Source: Calliopum simillimum
Lineage: Eukaryota > Arthropoda > Insecta > Diptera > Lauxaniidae
Length of the DNA stretch: 64,000 nt
Assembly: GCA_951812925.1 (NCBI GenBank)
Contig: OX638370.1
Span: 35,211,948 to 35,275,947 of the forward strand
Direction of reading: 5' to 3'
Shown here: positions 32,605 through 42,274 of the stretch, piece by piece
How positions within the stretch are numbered: the stretch's first letter is position 1
How the letters are laid out: every line of letters starts with the position of its first letter
Made by a program: the position numbers and the translations under genes
The notes under the pieces: generated by a model
Told to the model about the DNA's origin: nothing
What the model saw: the letters and a program-made list of their open reading frames with translations, nothing else
The model's database searches: none

Positions 32605-34092
32605 ATTTTCATTAAAACAAAAACATGAGTTTTATCTTTTTCAACCCTTTTTTTCGGAGAAAGTAGCATTTTTTGTGAAAATTAATATTATTTATAGAAA
32701 TCGGTAAACTTGGTAACACTACCAAGGATTTAAGAACTATTGGCGTTACGCGAAAGATTCTTTAACAAGCTATAAAATTGATGTTTGCAATGGGGTTTTC
32801 AAGATACAATGAGTTTTATAGGGCGTTAGGAAATAACTCCCAAGATAAAAACGAAATAACATCCAAATTATTTTCATATCGGCATGTCTGCCAAAAAGTC
32901 CACCATGACCAAAATATTAAAAATTATTAAAAATTTATCATTTTATGACATTATCTTAGAGAAACATTTAGTTTTTCTAATTAAAGCAATTCGCTCATAA
33001 ATTCATTTACCATGATGATCAAACCGACTCCAAATGTAGTTTTTCTTTTTTAATAATTTTTAAGTGGATGCGTTTTCTTCTATAAACTTCGCTATGAGGC
33101 AGGCATTAAACTAAGCTGCAGTAATACCCTATTTCTGCAGTAATAACTTCAAATTTGCAGTAATAACTTCAGAATATTTTAAAAAATTCTAATAATAATT
33201 TTCACCCAAATTCATACTACTTTGTTTTTCGTTAATCGTTAAAACTAAATACTCATTTTATTTCGCATATAACCGTTGTTTTAGTTATCTAACCTCATCA
33301 ATCTGTGCTAAAATGTAGCAACTGCAAAAAATACTCGGAAACTCTACTTTAAACATATTTTTATCAATGCAAGAGAAATGGAAAATAGCGAAGATGAAGA
33401 TGCATACGAAGAAAATTTCGGTAAAAATTTTCAATCTTAAATTGAATCATTGCCATTAAATCATTGCCATTAAAAAAATTTTGCTAAGAAATTGCAAATA
33501 AAAACTAAAAAAAAAAATTCTGCAGTAATAATTTTTTCTTATTTCAACCTCTGCTATGAGGCATAATACATGATAACAGTTGCTCTACAAAATCTTTCTT
33601 ACAACATTAACAATATAAAACTAATAAAAAGAGAACACTGCAATCCCGATTAGCTGTAATTTTTTTATTTGCTTTAGTGCAATTTCAACTGTCCGGTTCG
33701 TCGCTAAAAAAGATAATTTGTCATCATTGCTTCACAAACCAAGTGCAAATCAAGCAGCAAGAGTGTTAAAAATTAAGTGCAAATATAGTTTTTTAATATT
33801 ATTATTTATTATCATTTAAATTTATCCATTTAAAGTTGGTCACGTTCGTCACTTTTAGCTAAAAAGTAACGTATTTTTAGAATTTCATTCTACTGTAAAA
33901 TGCTAAAAATATATTTTGGATAAATCTTGTTATTCCAAGGTCATAATAAAATCATACGAGGAACATTTTCCTAGAAGACATTAACCTATTGTATCCTGTT
34001 TTATGGTATTTTTGACAACTTTTCAAAAAGACTTGATTATAATGGGTTAGTGTTCTACAAAAATATGTTACGTAAAATTTTACCAGTGGTCA
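32605..34092. other. Intergenic with a probable insertion flanked by an 11-bp direct repeat
   Basis: GCTATGAGGCA occurs at 33091-33101 and 33553-33563. Between them are four TGCAGTAATA copies (three left, one right), an acidic ATG exon-like stretch (33378-33420, MENSEDEDAYEENF then GTAAAA) and an A-rich tract. The direct repeat may be a target duplication. A block at 33985-34050 resembles the interior of the hairpin MITE at 7628. No gene is recognised. Confidence 0.4.
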
Positions 34093-34180
34093 GGAGCTGT
34101 CCATAAACTCCGTGGCGCTAAAATTCACTTGCTTGAACCCCCCCTCCCCTAGGAGCGTCACGGAGTTTATGGACAGCCCC
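34093..34180. mobile_element. 88-bp PIF/Harbinger-like MITE with TCA duplication
   Basis: GGAGCTGTCCATAAACTCCG and the inverse of CGGAGTTTATGGACAGCCCC make up most of this tiny hairpin element. It is flanked by TCA at 34090-34092 and 34181-34183. It is related to 21848-21998 and 41444-41616. Confidence 0.8.
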
Positions 34181-34492
34181 TCACCAAAAACAAGAAATGC
34201 TTAAAACTTAAGAATAATGCGTAAAAAAGTAATAAAACTGTTTTAGTTGACAAATGAGCAAATTTCACAATTGCCACCAGAACAGCGTGCATGATTTTTC
34301 GCTCCCAAAACTGAACTTGGCTTAAATTAATCTTACTAAGTAAACTAAAAATACATACCACTATATACAATCATTACTCTATTGAATTTTAATGGAAAAA
34401 ATGTTACGTTCGTCACCTGGGAAATGCCCATTAAATATTAATAGAACCATTCAACTTGTTGTAAATAAATTAAAGGAACACTTTTTTACCTT

Positions 34493-34915
34493 CTAATTTG
34501 ATTCTTTGGTAGTCTTCTGATTTTCAATTTCTTGTAATATCTCTTTGTGGCGCTCCTCAGCGCGTTTCATTTTGAATGTCCGTTTTAGTTTCTTAACAGG
34601 CTTCTTGCGATGCAATCCATGTTCCATAAACTCTTGCACTTCATTTTCTACATCAAATGCTGCTGGTATATGTATTTGCCGGATCATTCGATCGCGTACC
34701 ATAAATAGCTCAAAAGGATACTGCAGTCCATTCCGGTCAATAAAAACAGCATCCGTCAGCGTTATATTCATGAAACCATCTGCACTTTCGATGCGTCCAG
34801 CAACAGAAGTTTCATTTCGTAAATCAATGAGCACCGAATGTCCTTGCAACAAAATGGGAATACAATTAAGCGTATTTGCAACTAGATATTTCTCTTTTCG
34901 GCTGAATTCCTGCAT
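34493..34915 (-). CDS. Lsm10: U7 snRNA-associated Sm-like protein LSm10
   Basis: LSm10 replaces SmD1 in the heptameric ring of the U7 snRNP, which directs 3'-end cleavage of replication-dependent histone pre-mRNA in the nucleus. The 140-residue single-exon frame has Sm motif 1 (residues 25-58: GHSVLIDLRNE, then SADGFMNITL with the conserved DGFMN at 46-50) and Sm motif 2 (72-84, MVRDRMIRQIHIP). A lysine/arginine-rich tail follows (KKPVKKLKRTFKMKRAEER). The start is the ATG at 34913-34915; the frame extends 24 codons further upstream but without another ATG. Length and tail fit insect LSm10. SmD1 itself is less likely because there is no glycine-arginine repeat tail. No intron interrupts the gene. 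Confidence 0.9.
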   Translation of the reverse strand: MQEFSRKEKYLVANTLNCIPILLQGHSVLIDLRNETSVAGRIESADGFMNITLTDAVFIDRNGLQYPFELFMVRDRMIRQIHIPAAFDVENEVQEFMEHGLHRKKPVKKLKRTFKMKRAEERHKEILQEIENQKTTKESN

Positions 34916-35036
34916 CTTTAACAATGAAATGATATAAATAATAAGAAATTTAACAAATTTGCAACATAAAACCCGGCTATTTTGCAATCATTGACAGTGC
35001 AGCATATTTTGACAACGGTGGCGTTCGGCAGTTGCA

Positions 35037-35068
35037 ACACAACATAGAAAATCAAAAGAAGTGAAGCT
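35037..35068 (-). promoter_or_regulatory. Lsm10 upstream block repeated near 41131
   Basis: On the minus strand, about 120-155 bp before the Lsm10 start, GCTTCACTTCTTTTGATTTT followed by CTATG is identical to + strand 41131-41155. There it precedes the ATG of a small frame at 41173. The match stops just after CTATG, where one copy has TTGTGTTG and the other CAACACAA. Confidence 0.55.
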
Positions 35069-35331
35069 TAGTTCTGCCGACGGCCTCTGCTCACACTTAT
35101 TGGTTGTCAGAGAATGCGTGTAATTTGCTGAAATAGCGCTACCTTATGTTGAGATTTGACTTTTGTGGGAGTTCATTCCTAATTTTGGGTGTTAAAAGGC
35201 GATTGCTGGATTTTTCTGGGATTTACTTGGGAATTTAATTCCAACAAAATTTTATGAAAATATGGACAAGCAAGAACTCCAAATCACTTGGACAAGTAAA
35301 ATTAAAATGAATAAATGAAACAAATAAAATA

Positions 35332-35746
35332 GAGTTATTCACGATCTGGAGTAACAAGCTGAGTAACAGGGTTAAAGTGAACTCAGTTACTCTGAATAGT
35401 GAGCATACTCAATACTTTGCACTTATATTTGCTTTTTGTTTCTCAAAATAATTTTAGCTGCCAACAAAAAAAAAATTTTTTTAATTGAATATTTTGCTCT
35501 CATTCAAATTTTTATTTTTGATGAACGAAAATTGCCTCTCAATCATAAACAAGTTCAAACGTTTCTATAGAAATAGAAATAGTAAAAAAAAAGGCAAAAG
35601 TGTAAGATTATTTTACACTAGAAAATAGCTTGACTAAAAGGGTAAAAGAGTAACAGAGTAACTTACGTATATTTTGTTGTTGTGGTTGTGCACTATTACC
35701 CTGTTACTCTGTTACTCAGGACGTTACTCTAGATCGTGAATACCTC
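35332..35746. mobile_element. 415-bp TA-flanked MITE
   Basis: GAGTTATTCACGATCTGGAG and the inverse of CTCTAGATCGTGAATACCTC form 24-bp TIRs with two mismatches, flanked by TA at 35330-35331 and 35747-35748. GAGTAACAGGG/CCCTGTTACTC motifs repeat just inside both ends. No coding capacity is seen. TA target and subterminal repeats suggest Tc1/mariner-type mobilisation. Confidence 0.85.
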
Positions 35747-35748
35747 TA

Positions 35749-36969
35749 TTATTTTTTTCTTTCTAGTTTTCAAATACAAAATGAAAATAATTTGTGCGAA
35801 TTACGTACTAAACTCAAAAAATTTCAAATATTTTATTCAATTGCATTTATTTTGACGTACACCAATATTGAGTTTGATGAGATAAAAACCCAATCGGTAT
35901 AAAAATTTCGTAAAACAATTTAGATAGTTTAATTTTGTCGAAAATTATTATTCTGGACACGATTCTTATTCGAAAATATTTTTGTAAATTGATTTTAGCA
36001 CTTAAACTAATTTTTCTTTTTATTTTAATTAAAAAAAAAATTAAGGTAATCGAATTTAAAAGCTGGTACGGAATATCGATCAAGTTCGTCAGTCAGCCGA
36101 AAAAATGGCTTTTGATTGAGTGGCAGTCAGCGGCCATATTTGACTCACGAACATGATAGATAGTGTGTACCCCCTATAAGTCTTTTTGAGTGTACTGTGT
36201 ATTTTCTATGTCTTATCTGTAACATTTCCCATTTTTTACCAATAGATTAAATTTTAAATTATGTGCTAGCTCATAATCAGAATTTATTTTATTGTTATCT
36301 CCAAAACGATGCAAGATATCGAAAAATTTTATTTAACTTTTTCGAATTATTTTGGGATGTTTTATGTGAAAAAATAGTCAAATCTAACATTTCAAGAAAT
36401 TTTTAAATATTCTCGTATTGTTTAAGTCTTGATATCTCGAAAACGGAGCAAGATATGGAAAAATGTTATTTGATATTTTCAACTTATTTTTTGTCGATTT
36501 ATAAAAAAATATCGTCAAATCGAGGGGCCACTGAAATCAAAGTATCCCCCCTTAGCTTTTATGTATTCATGGTGAGCGGATAGAATCGAGCCTAAACTTT
36601 TAGCTACAAAAGTTTTTTTTTTCGTAAAATGTTACAATTTCTTTATTTCCTTATTTATTTGTAATCAATATTTCTAATCTTAAAAAAATGTAGAAGATTT
36701 TTCTTTAATATATACGAAAACTATGAGTATCCCTTCAATCAATTACTAAGTAAAAGTATTTTCCCACATATATTCCGGAAAATATTTTTATACTTTGATC
36801 CGTGGTGGCAGCTTTTGACAACAAGGTGAAATGAAAAAATGAAAAATGTGTATTTAGTTAGGTTCGTTGATGAGGGAGCAGGGGGATTGGGGATTGTTAC
36901 GCGTTCGTTGACAAGGCGGTGCGTGCGGGTGTAACTGAAGGGGAAAATGCAACCGTGAACTAGACGAGT
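35749..36969. other. Intergenic, no gene recognised
   Basis: AT-rich sequence. CAATTACTAAGTAAAAG near 36739 matches the TIR interior of the element at 51905-52295 and may be a solo end. GATATCTCGAAAACGGAGCA near 36430 is of the kind seen in fly foldback repeats. No conserved frames are present. Confidence 0.4.
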
Positions 36970-37002
36970 TTGGTGAATAGTAGTCAGCTGATTCTGACAT
37001 TT

Positions 37003-37433
37003 CTCAAATTGATAGTTTCTCACGATCAAAGTTTCCACGACAATTTCTACAATGAAATTATACATTTAGATCAAAAGAAATTCCATAATAACAAAGGTAG
37101 TTACTCAATGTTTAAGAAGATGTACGTGCAAAAACGACGTGATATGATTAAAGTATTCGAGCAACAGCACAAGTGCATTAGAGAGCTTAAAGCCCATGGT
37201 CAATCCAAGAAGGCTGCAGAAAAGAAACAAAAAGAAGTTCTAACACGCAAACAAGAAAAAACAGCAAAAAGAGTGGCCTCAAGAATTATTGGAACGTCCT
37301 TAACAGTATATAGTTATGTTTCGTTTCCCGGAACCATCACAGCTGCAACCTCCCATACTGGGCTTGCACAATGTCACTTTTGCTTTTCCAAGGCAGAATC
37401 CGCTCTTTAAAAAAACTGATTGGATAATCCTGA
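37003..37433 (+). pseudogene. ABCF1: ABCF1 (ABC50/GCN20-type) fragment, frameshifted
   Basis: The reading frame from 37003 gives LIVSHDQSF, NEIIHLDQKKFHNNKG, YSMFKKMYVQKRRDMIK, then ELKAHGQSKKAAEKKQKEVL and TRKQEK. This is the linker between the two ABC domains of ABCF1, a ribosome-associated ATPase. Near 37285 the frame shifts by one, then EELLERP, a stop, and FRFPEPSQLQPP, LGLHNVTFAFP and NPLFKK follow. These correspond to the start of the second ABC domain. The first ABC domain and most of the second are missing. An upstream H-loop sequence (VSHD) is all that remains of the first. This is a dead partial copy; the functional gene must be elsewhere. Confidence 0.85.
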
Positions 37434-37479
37434 ACCGAAAAAGTTTATACCAGTGCCCATGATTGGTTTAAACGATCTT

Positions 37480-37825
37480 AAATGCCGCATCAAATGTATC
37501 AAATGATTGGGACACCAAGTACATATCGCGCTATCGACAGATTCTTTGGTGAAATTTTTATTTGCTGTTGGAATGGAATAATGGTGATGCAAAGTACGCA
37601 GTGTGACCTAATGTCCCTGAAGTAAGTAATTTGCAATGACACATAAAATCTCGGTTTATTTTTCCATTTTTTGTTTTGCATCAAATACAGCTTGCAGTTG
37701 TTAGTGGGATGCTAGATGCAATTGGTGGTGAAGAAAATACGACAATCGGACGCTATGATCACGAAAACAATAAATGGACTATGATGTGCACTACATTCAA
37801 CGGTGACACCACAGGCACAAAGTAA
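37480..37825 (+). pseudogene. Kelch-repeat (KLHL-like) protein fragment with an intron
   Basis: Broken frames show TPSTYRAIDRFF, LFAVG...NNGDAKYAV and, after a preserved GTAAGT...ACAG intron (about 37621-37690), VVSGMLDAIGGEEN and IGRYDHENNKWTMM. 'xxAIGGxxx...xxRYDxxxNxW' is the signature of a Kelch beta-propeller blade, and the first part fits the preceding blade of a BTB-Kelch protein. Stops and frameshifts abound. The retained intron argues for a copied genomic segment rather than a processed mRNA. Confidence 0.55.
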
Positions 37826-38676
37826 AGTGCAATTATTACTACAATACAAGCGTGAAGGAAGCAACGTACGTATGGATATTTTTTACATATATTTTCTCGG
37901 CTTAATGTTAGATTACACTGTTCAACGGCAAAAAATATCTGAGTTCGGATTATGTAATTATTATTCCTTGCTATTGATATAGTAGGACTGCATTTACGAA
38001 ATTTTTCCATCACGTCTCAGTTTCCAGATAAAATGGCAAATCCAAAATCACGATTTGCATCCGCGCAAAAAATAATCAAAAAATTTTTATTCTTCAGAAT
38101 TTCAAAAAGATAATGCTAAACGATAATGCTAACATACGAGTACCGATATAATTCAATTCAATTGCTTTTGTATAAATGCCTTTTGTATAACTGCCTGTAT
38201 TTTAATTTTTCATTTAACAGGACTATAGTTCGGTTTTAATTAAAATTGTATGTCAAAGTTCAGCCATTCACCTTAAGATAAATACACTTTTTCCGAGTGC
38301 CATATTGTTTATCATAAGAAAGTCAGAATATTGAGCATTGACAGAATTCATAAACATATTGGTAGTAGTCAAAAAGTATCGAAAAACATCTAAAATATCG
38401 GTACAAGTATCGACAAAAATATCGGTAGTGTCGAAAATCATTGAAATACATCAAATAAATCGGTAAAAGTCCAGAAGTATTAAAAAGTATTAAAATAGTG
38501 TAACCACGTCATCTTAAATTTTATCTTAAATTATAGAAAAAAAAACTTGTTCTGTTAAATTTACATTCCAAAACTGAACCAATGGCATAGACCCCCGGAT
38601 ACATTCAACCAACTACTTCAAAACGATCATAAGAATTTTTCTAATACCCTCAATTTTAATATCTTATTTTCGAACA

Positions 38677-39228
38677 GGTACAATAGTAATAAACTCTGAT
38701 TCCGATGACTCAACGACAGCAAAACGTAATGATTTAAATAAGCCAAGATATCGTCCATAGTTTTTAGATCTTTCGAACGCAAGAATACTGACGTTCAAAT
38801 GCGTGGTGGTGGTGATTCAGAAAAACCTTCTGCTTCTGATTATACCTTCTCAATCTCAAATGCAACATGGACAAATGATGCACAATAAAACAAATGTAAA
38901 CGAAAATTGGGAAAATAATATGGAAATGCATTTCCAACAAATATCTGCTATTAATCAATATGTGCTGCAGCTTATTATCCAGCAATCGCTATTAATAATC
39001 AACAAAATATACTACGTAGCCAACAACAACAACAGCAACCACAACAACATCAGTTGCACTCACAATCATATAGTTATGTCGATGGTGAATTCGAATTTTT
39101 GAAATTTTAAACTTTCGATGATTTCAATCAACGCCTCAACAACATTGACTCAGAGATGGAAAAAAAAATTGAAGAGTTAAACAAAAAGAATAATGCAAAA
39201 CGTCAACCAATTGTCGATGCAATGATTT
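38677..39228 (+). pseudogene. hpo: Hippo/MST kinase C-terminal fragment
   Basis: The sequence starts right after an acceptor-like TTTTCGAACAG with TIVINSDSDDSTTAKRND. In shifting frames it continues with FERKNTDVQMRGGGDSEKPS, SISNATWTNDAQ and a polyglutamine stretch (QQQQQQPQQHQ). It finishes with DGEFEFLKF, a stop, and then FDDFNQRLNNIDSEM, IEELNKKNNAKRQPIVDAM. The last part is the SARAH dimerisation domain of Hippo, the Salvador-binding growth-control kinase. The kinase domain is absent and several frameshifts and stops occur. It looks like the last exon plus an intron edge of a genomic copy. Confidence 0.85.
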
Positions 39229-40057
39229 TTAATATGTAAATAATTTTTAATATGTAAATAAAAATTATATAAAATTAAAATTCAAGAAAATCTTTATACT
39301 GCAACAATTTTAATCAAAGAAATAGCAGGTAGTGTATCATAGGTGTAGCCAAAAGGTCAATTTGCACAACAAATTCAAGGCTGCCATAAGAAAAACTGTG
39401 CTTATCCTTTGCTTTGGACAAATTTGCTATAAATAGAAAAAAAAAGGATAAATGTCGAATTTTACTGTCATGGAGTATTTTGTATTTAAAACTGGAATTA
39501 TGAATATTTCGCTCTAAATAAGAAAAATTAAATAAATACTTGAAACAACCCAATTTTATAAGAATGTTTTAATTGGAACAACAAAACAAAATTCACTTCA
39601 CATTTTTTGAAATATATATATTTGTGTATATTTTCTCTTTGTTTAAAATCTTAAGTACAAAATGGCAATTTTATTTAGTTTCTAATGGAAGTATTTTCTT
39701 TGTGGTACTAATAAATTTGCGTGAAAAATTCATTAGCCTACTTTTGGGCTTTTTATGCAATATATTACTTTTGCTATTGCTGTTCACATGCTTGTTGGAA
39801 ATGATAATAATTTATATGACATTACTTTTATTTCGTTTTGGAATTGCACCATTGTCATTTGGAACGGCTCATATCATGAATTTAGGCATAATTTTAAATT
39901 AGGTTTTAAAGAAAATGATTACTATTTATGACGAAAAGAAATATTTAATTATCAATATTAATGTAACGAAAAATGAATAAAAGTTTGTGCTAACACACAG
40001 TCATGGGGTTTTTATTTCATATTTGCATTTTCATTTCATTGCATTTTTCTAGGTGTC
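39229..40057. other. Intergenic, nothing recognised
   Basis: Very AT-rich sequence. The 109-codon frame at 39573-39902 is hydrophobic and T-rich and shows no family features, so I treat it as chance. Confidence 0.4.
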
Positions 40058-40276
40058 TCATACCCCGATACAAATTCTAAATTGCTAAAAAAAGTACTTA
40101 GAAACTTGGCCATAACTTTTGAATTTAATTAAATAACTTTCTTCGTCCTTCAGAAGAAAGTTGTGTGCATTTCTTACCTTTTGAATGATATTTCTTACGT
40201 TTAAAACGGTTTGACCAGTAAAAAGTTATGGCTCAAAAACAAAACCCGTCTTATACCCGGATACATTCCCATACAT
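40058..40276. repeat. Diverged relative of the pogo-like element's right part
   Basis: GCCATAACTTTTGAATTTAA, the paired CTTTCTTC...GAAGAAAG and the end CAAAAACAAAACCCGTC parallel 6285-6430 of the element at 5234-6447. TCTCATACCCCGATACA and TCTTATACCCGGATACA form terminal direct repeats. Confidence 0.5.
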
Positions 40277-40278
40277 AA

Positions 40279-41033
40279 CTAGGGTAATGTTTACTGTTTG
40301 TCCCAAATCCCAATTTGATTTGAACCAAACTTTTCTTATTAAACTTATAACTCTTACAAAGAATCTGTAATTAAAAAGTGGAGCGAATGCCTGTTTTCGG
40401 AGATGTAGCCATCAGAAGATCGGGATATAGCTTTTATGAACACCGGTATAAGTTTGGAATCCCTGGATGAATTTTATTAATATTGGTATCATATTAAAGG
40501 TATTTTATCTGGCTACAAAATAAGTCCACAAAAGGTTTAAATTCAACACATGGTTTTGGAGATATGGCAAATTTTCGAAAATTTTGACCAATTTTTTGTT
40601 TTTAAGGCACTATTTTTCCAAAAAATGTGTTATTAACCTATGGTTTTTGTAACAAATTACTGAAGCCTAATTTATTTCCTTTCATTTGATATGTAATTTA
40701 TATCTAGCTTCCTTCAGTAGCACATTTTTTATAGGAAAACAAAAAAAGAAAACCAAAGAAATTTTTCCAATTTTTTGACCGAAAAATGTAAACAAAGTTG
40801 AGGTGAAATGAAATGTCAAATTTAATTTCGTACAATGTTGCCCAATATTATCATTTCGAAATAATAGAGACGAAAATGATTTTCTGCCTTACAAAAACAC
40901 TAAACATATCTTTCTTCAATTAATTTTAAAATCTCATTCACTTGCTTTTAAGATATTGTCCTAAATATATTGAAAATTTGTTACATTATTAAAAAAAAGT
41001 CAAATAACTTCCTAATTTGGGACAAAATACCCT
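40279..41033. mobile_element. Decayed TIR element related to the 54718-56644 foldback
   Basis: TAGGGTAATGTTTACTGTTT GTCCCAAAT at the left and ATTTGGGACAAAATACCCTA at the right are imperfect inverted ends. The interior (GGAGATGTAGCCATCAGAAG, GGCACTATTTTTCCAAAAA, TTTTTTATAGGAAAACAAA) is a diverged copy of the arms at 55310-55690 and 55850-56250. Confidence 0.6.
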
Positions 41034-41172
41034 AAGTGGTAAGCCAACTTTTCTATTAGTCACCACAGCAAGTTGAATTTCAAAACTACTAATACAACCA
41101 AATAATTATTTTGTAATAGTGTTGGTTGCTTCACTTCTTTTGATTTTCTATGCAACACAATAAAATAACAAA

Positions 41173-41270
41173 ATGAGTGTTCGCGAACTAAAATTATTTG
41201 ATTGTACTGATGCATCACTTAAAATAAATAGCAGTATTTTGGACGGCAGCGTATTAACACAGTGCAAACA
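41173..41270 (+). CDS. Possible truncated gene or first exon, unrecognised
   Basis: An ATG starts MSVRELKLFDCTDASLKINS followed by SILDGSVLTQ, which has the composition of real protein. The rest of the 81-codon frame (to 41418) becomes hydrophobic and T-rich and looks non-coding. No good splice donor was found where the composition changes. The sequence before the ATG (41131-41155) equals a block upstream of Lsm10. It may be the remnant of a gene that lost its 3' part. I do not recognise the family. Confidence 0.35.
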
Positions 41271-41443
41271 CATTTTTCTAACACATTTTTGTGTGCTAAC
41301 TTCATCTTATTATTTTGTTTTACTTCATCTTATTTTGTGTTACTTCTTATTTTATTTTGATTTCCGTTTCCACACCGCTCTTCTCCGCTTGTCAATGAAC
41401 TCCAAGTGCCACTTCTAGAATCGATACAAATGTGTGGTCATTA

Positions 41444-41616
41444 GGGACCGTTCACATATTACGTAACGCGCCAGGGGGGAACGGGAGGTCTGACAATTTG
41501 CTATGAATATTCGATCGAAAATTAAAATTATCAAAATTAAAATTTGTTACGTTACGACCGGGGAGGCGGGTTCAAAATTGGTCGAAAATGGCGTTACGTA
41601 ATATGTGAACGGCCCC
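41444..41616. mobile_element. PIF/Harbinger-like MITE with TTA duplication
   Basis: GGGACCGTTCACATATTACG and the inverse of GTAATATGTGAACGGCCCC form TIRs of about 27 bp, flanked by TTA at 41441-41443 and 41617-41619. GGGGCCGTTCA..ATTACGTAACGC ends of this kind are widespread in arthropod genomes. Confidence 0.85.
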
Positions 41617-41619
41617 TTA

Positions 41620-42274
41620 TGTTAAAATCAATGTGTAAAACGGCAACATTTGCGGATCTACTTCGTGACTAAAAATTAAACACGCAAATATATCTGTGTT
41701 AAATTAAGCACTTTTGTTGTTGCTTTCCCATAATTTTCTCAGAAATTGCTTGAACAAGCACTGAAAACTGTATCTAAGACATAGGTAATGATATTTTGGG
41801 GCGGTATGAAAAGTTTCATGACACTTAAAAGTATCCCATCCAATCCCTTAAAATTGCAAGCGTCACATTTTCTATATCTGATCTCATCTTGTGACGCTGA
41901 GTGGGGCTTTGGCCAGTGTTACACTTTATGTTAATTTTATTATACTTAGAAAGGAATTTTGAATTTACCCAGTTGTATGATTATACCCAAATTTATACTC
42001 CTCTTTTTGGTCATCATTTCGCAATTTCACTTTGATCAAATTTTTCTTAACGCAAGCTCTGTTCTGCTCTAACTGTATTACGATTATTCTAATTTTTCTA
42101 GCAAATTCCAATAAAAATAAAAAATTTTCTTGCGGAACTCGGTCCACCTCGTGGTACCTTCTGAACCAACAAAATGTGACAGTACCAATTCATGACAGTT
42201 GGCAACGCAACAATTCATGTGAAATTCCGAATTGTTTTTTTGTCTGTTTTTGCCGGCACAAATTTTAAAAAGAA
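41620..42274. other. Upstream region of Xpd
   Basis: No gene is seen. Overlapping short frames on both strands around 41965-42320 are shadows. The 5' UTR and promoter of Xpd should lie in the last 100-200 bp, but I see no clear Inr/DPE or TATA box. Confidence 0.35.

Noticed and set aside
34916..34987. N-terminal extension of Lsm10 by 24 codons
   Set aside because: The extension begins with TTG, contains no ATG and is hydrophobic unlike Sm proteins; the first ATG is at 34915.
39573..39902. 109-codon hydrophobic frame resembling a membrane protein
   Set aside because: Hydrophobicity follows from T-rich sequence; no homology signature, promoter or splice context.
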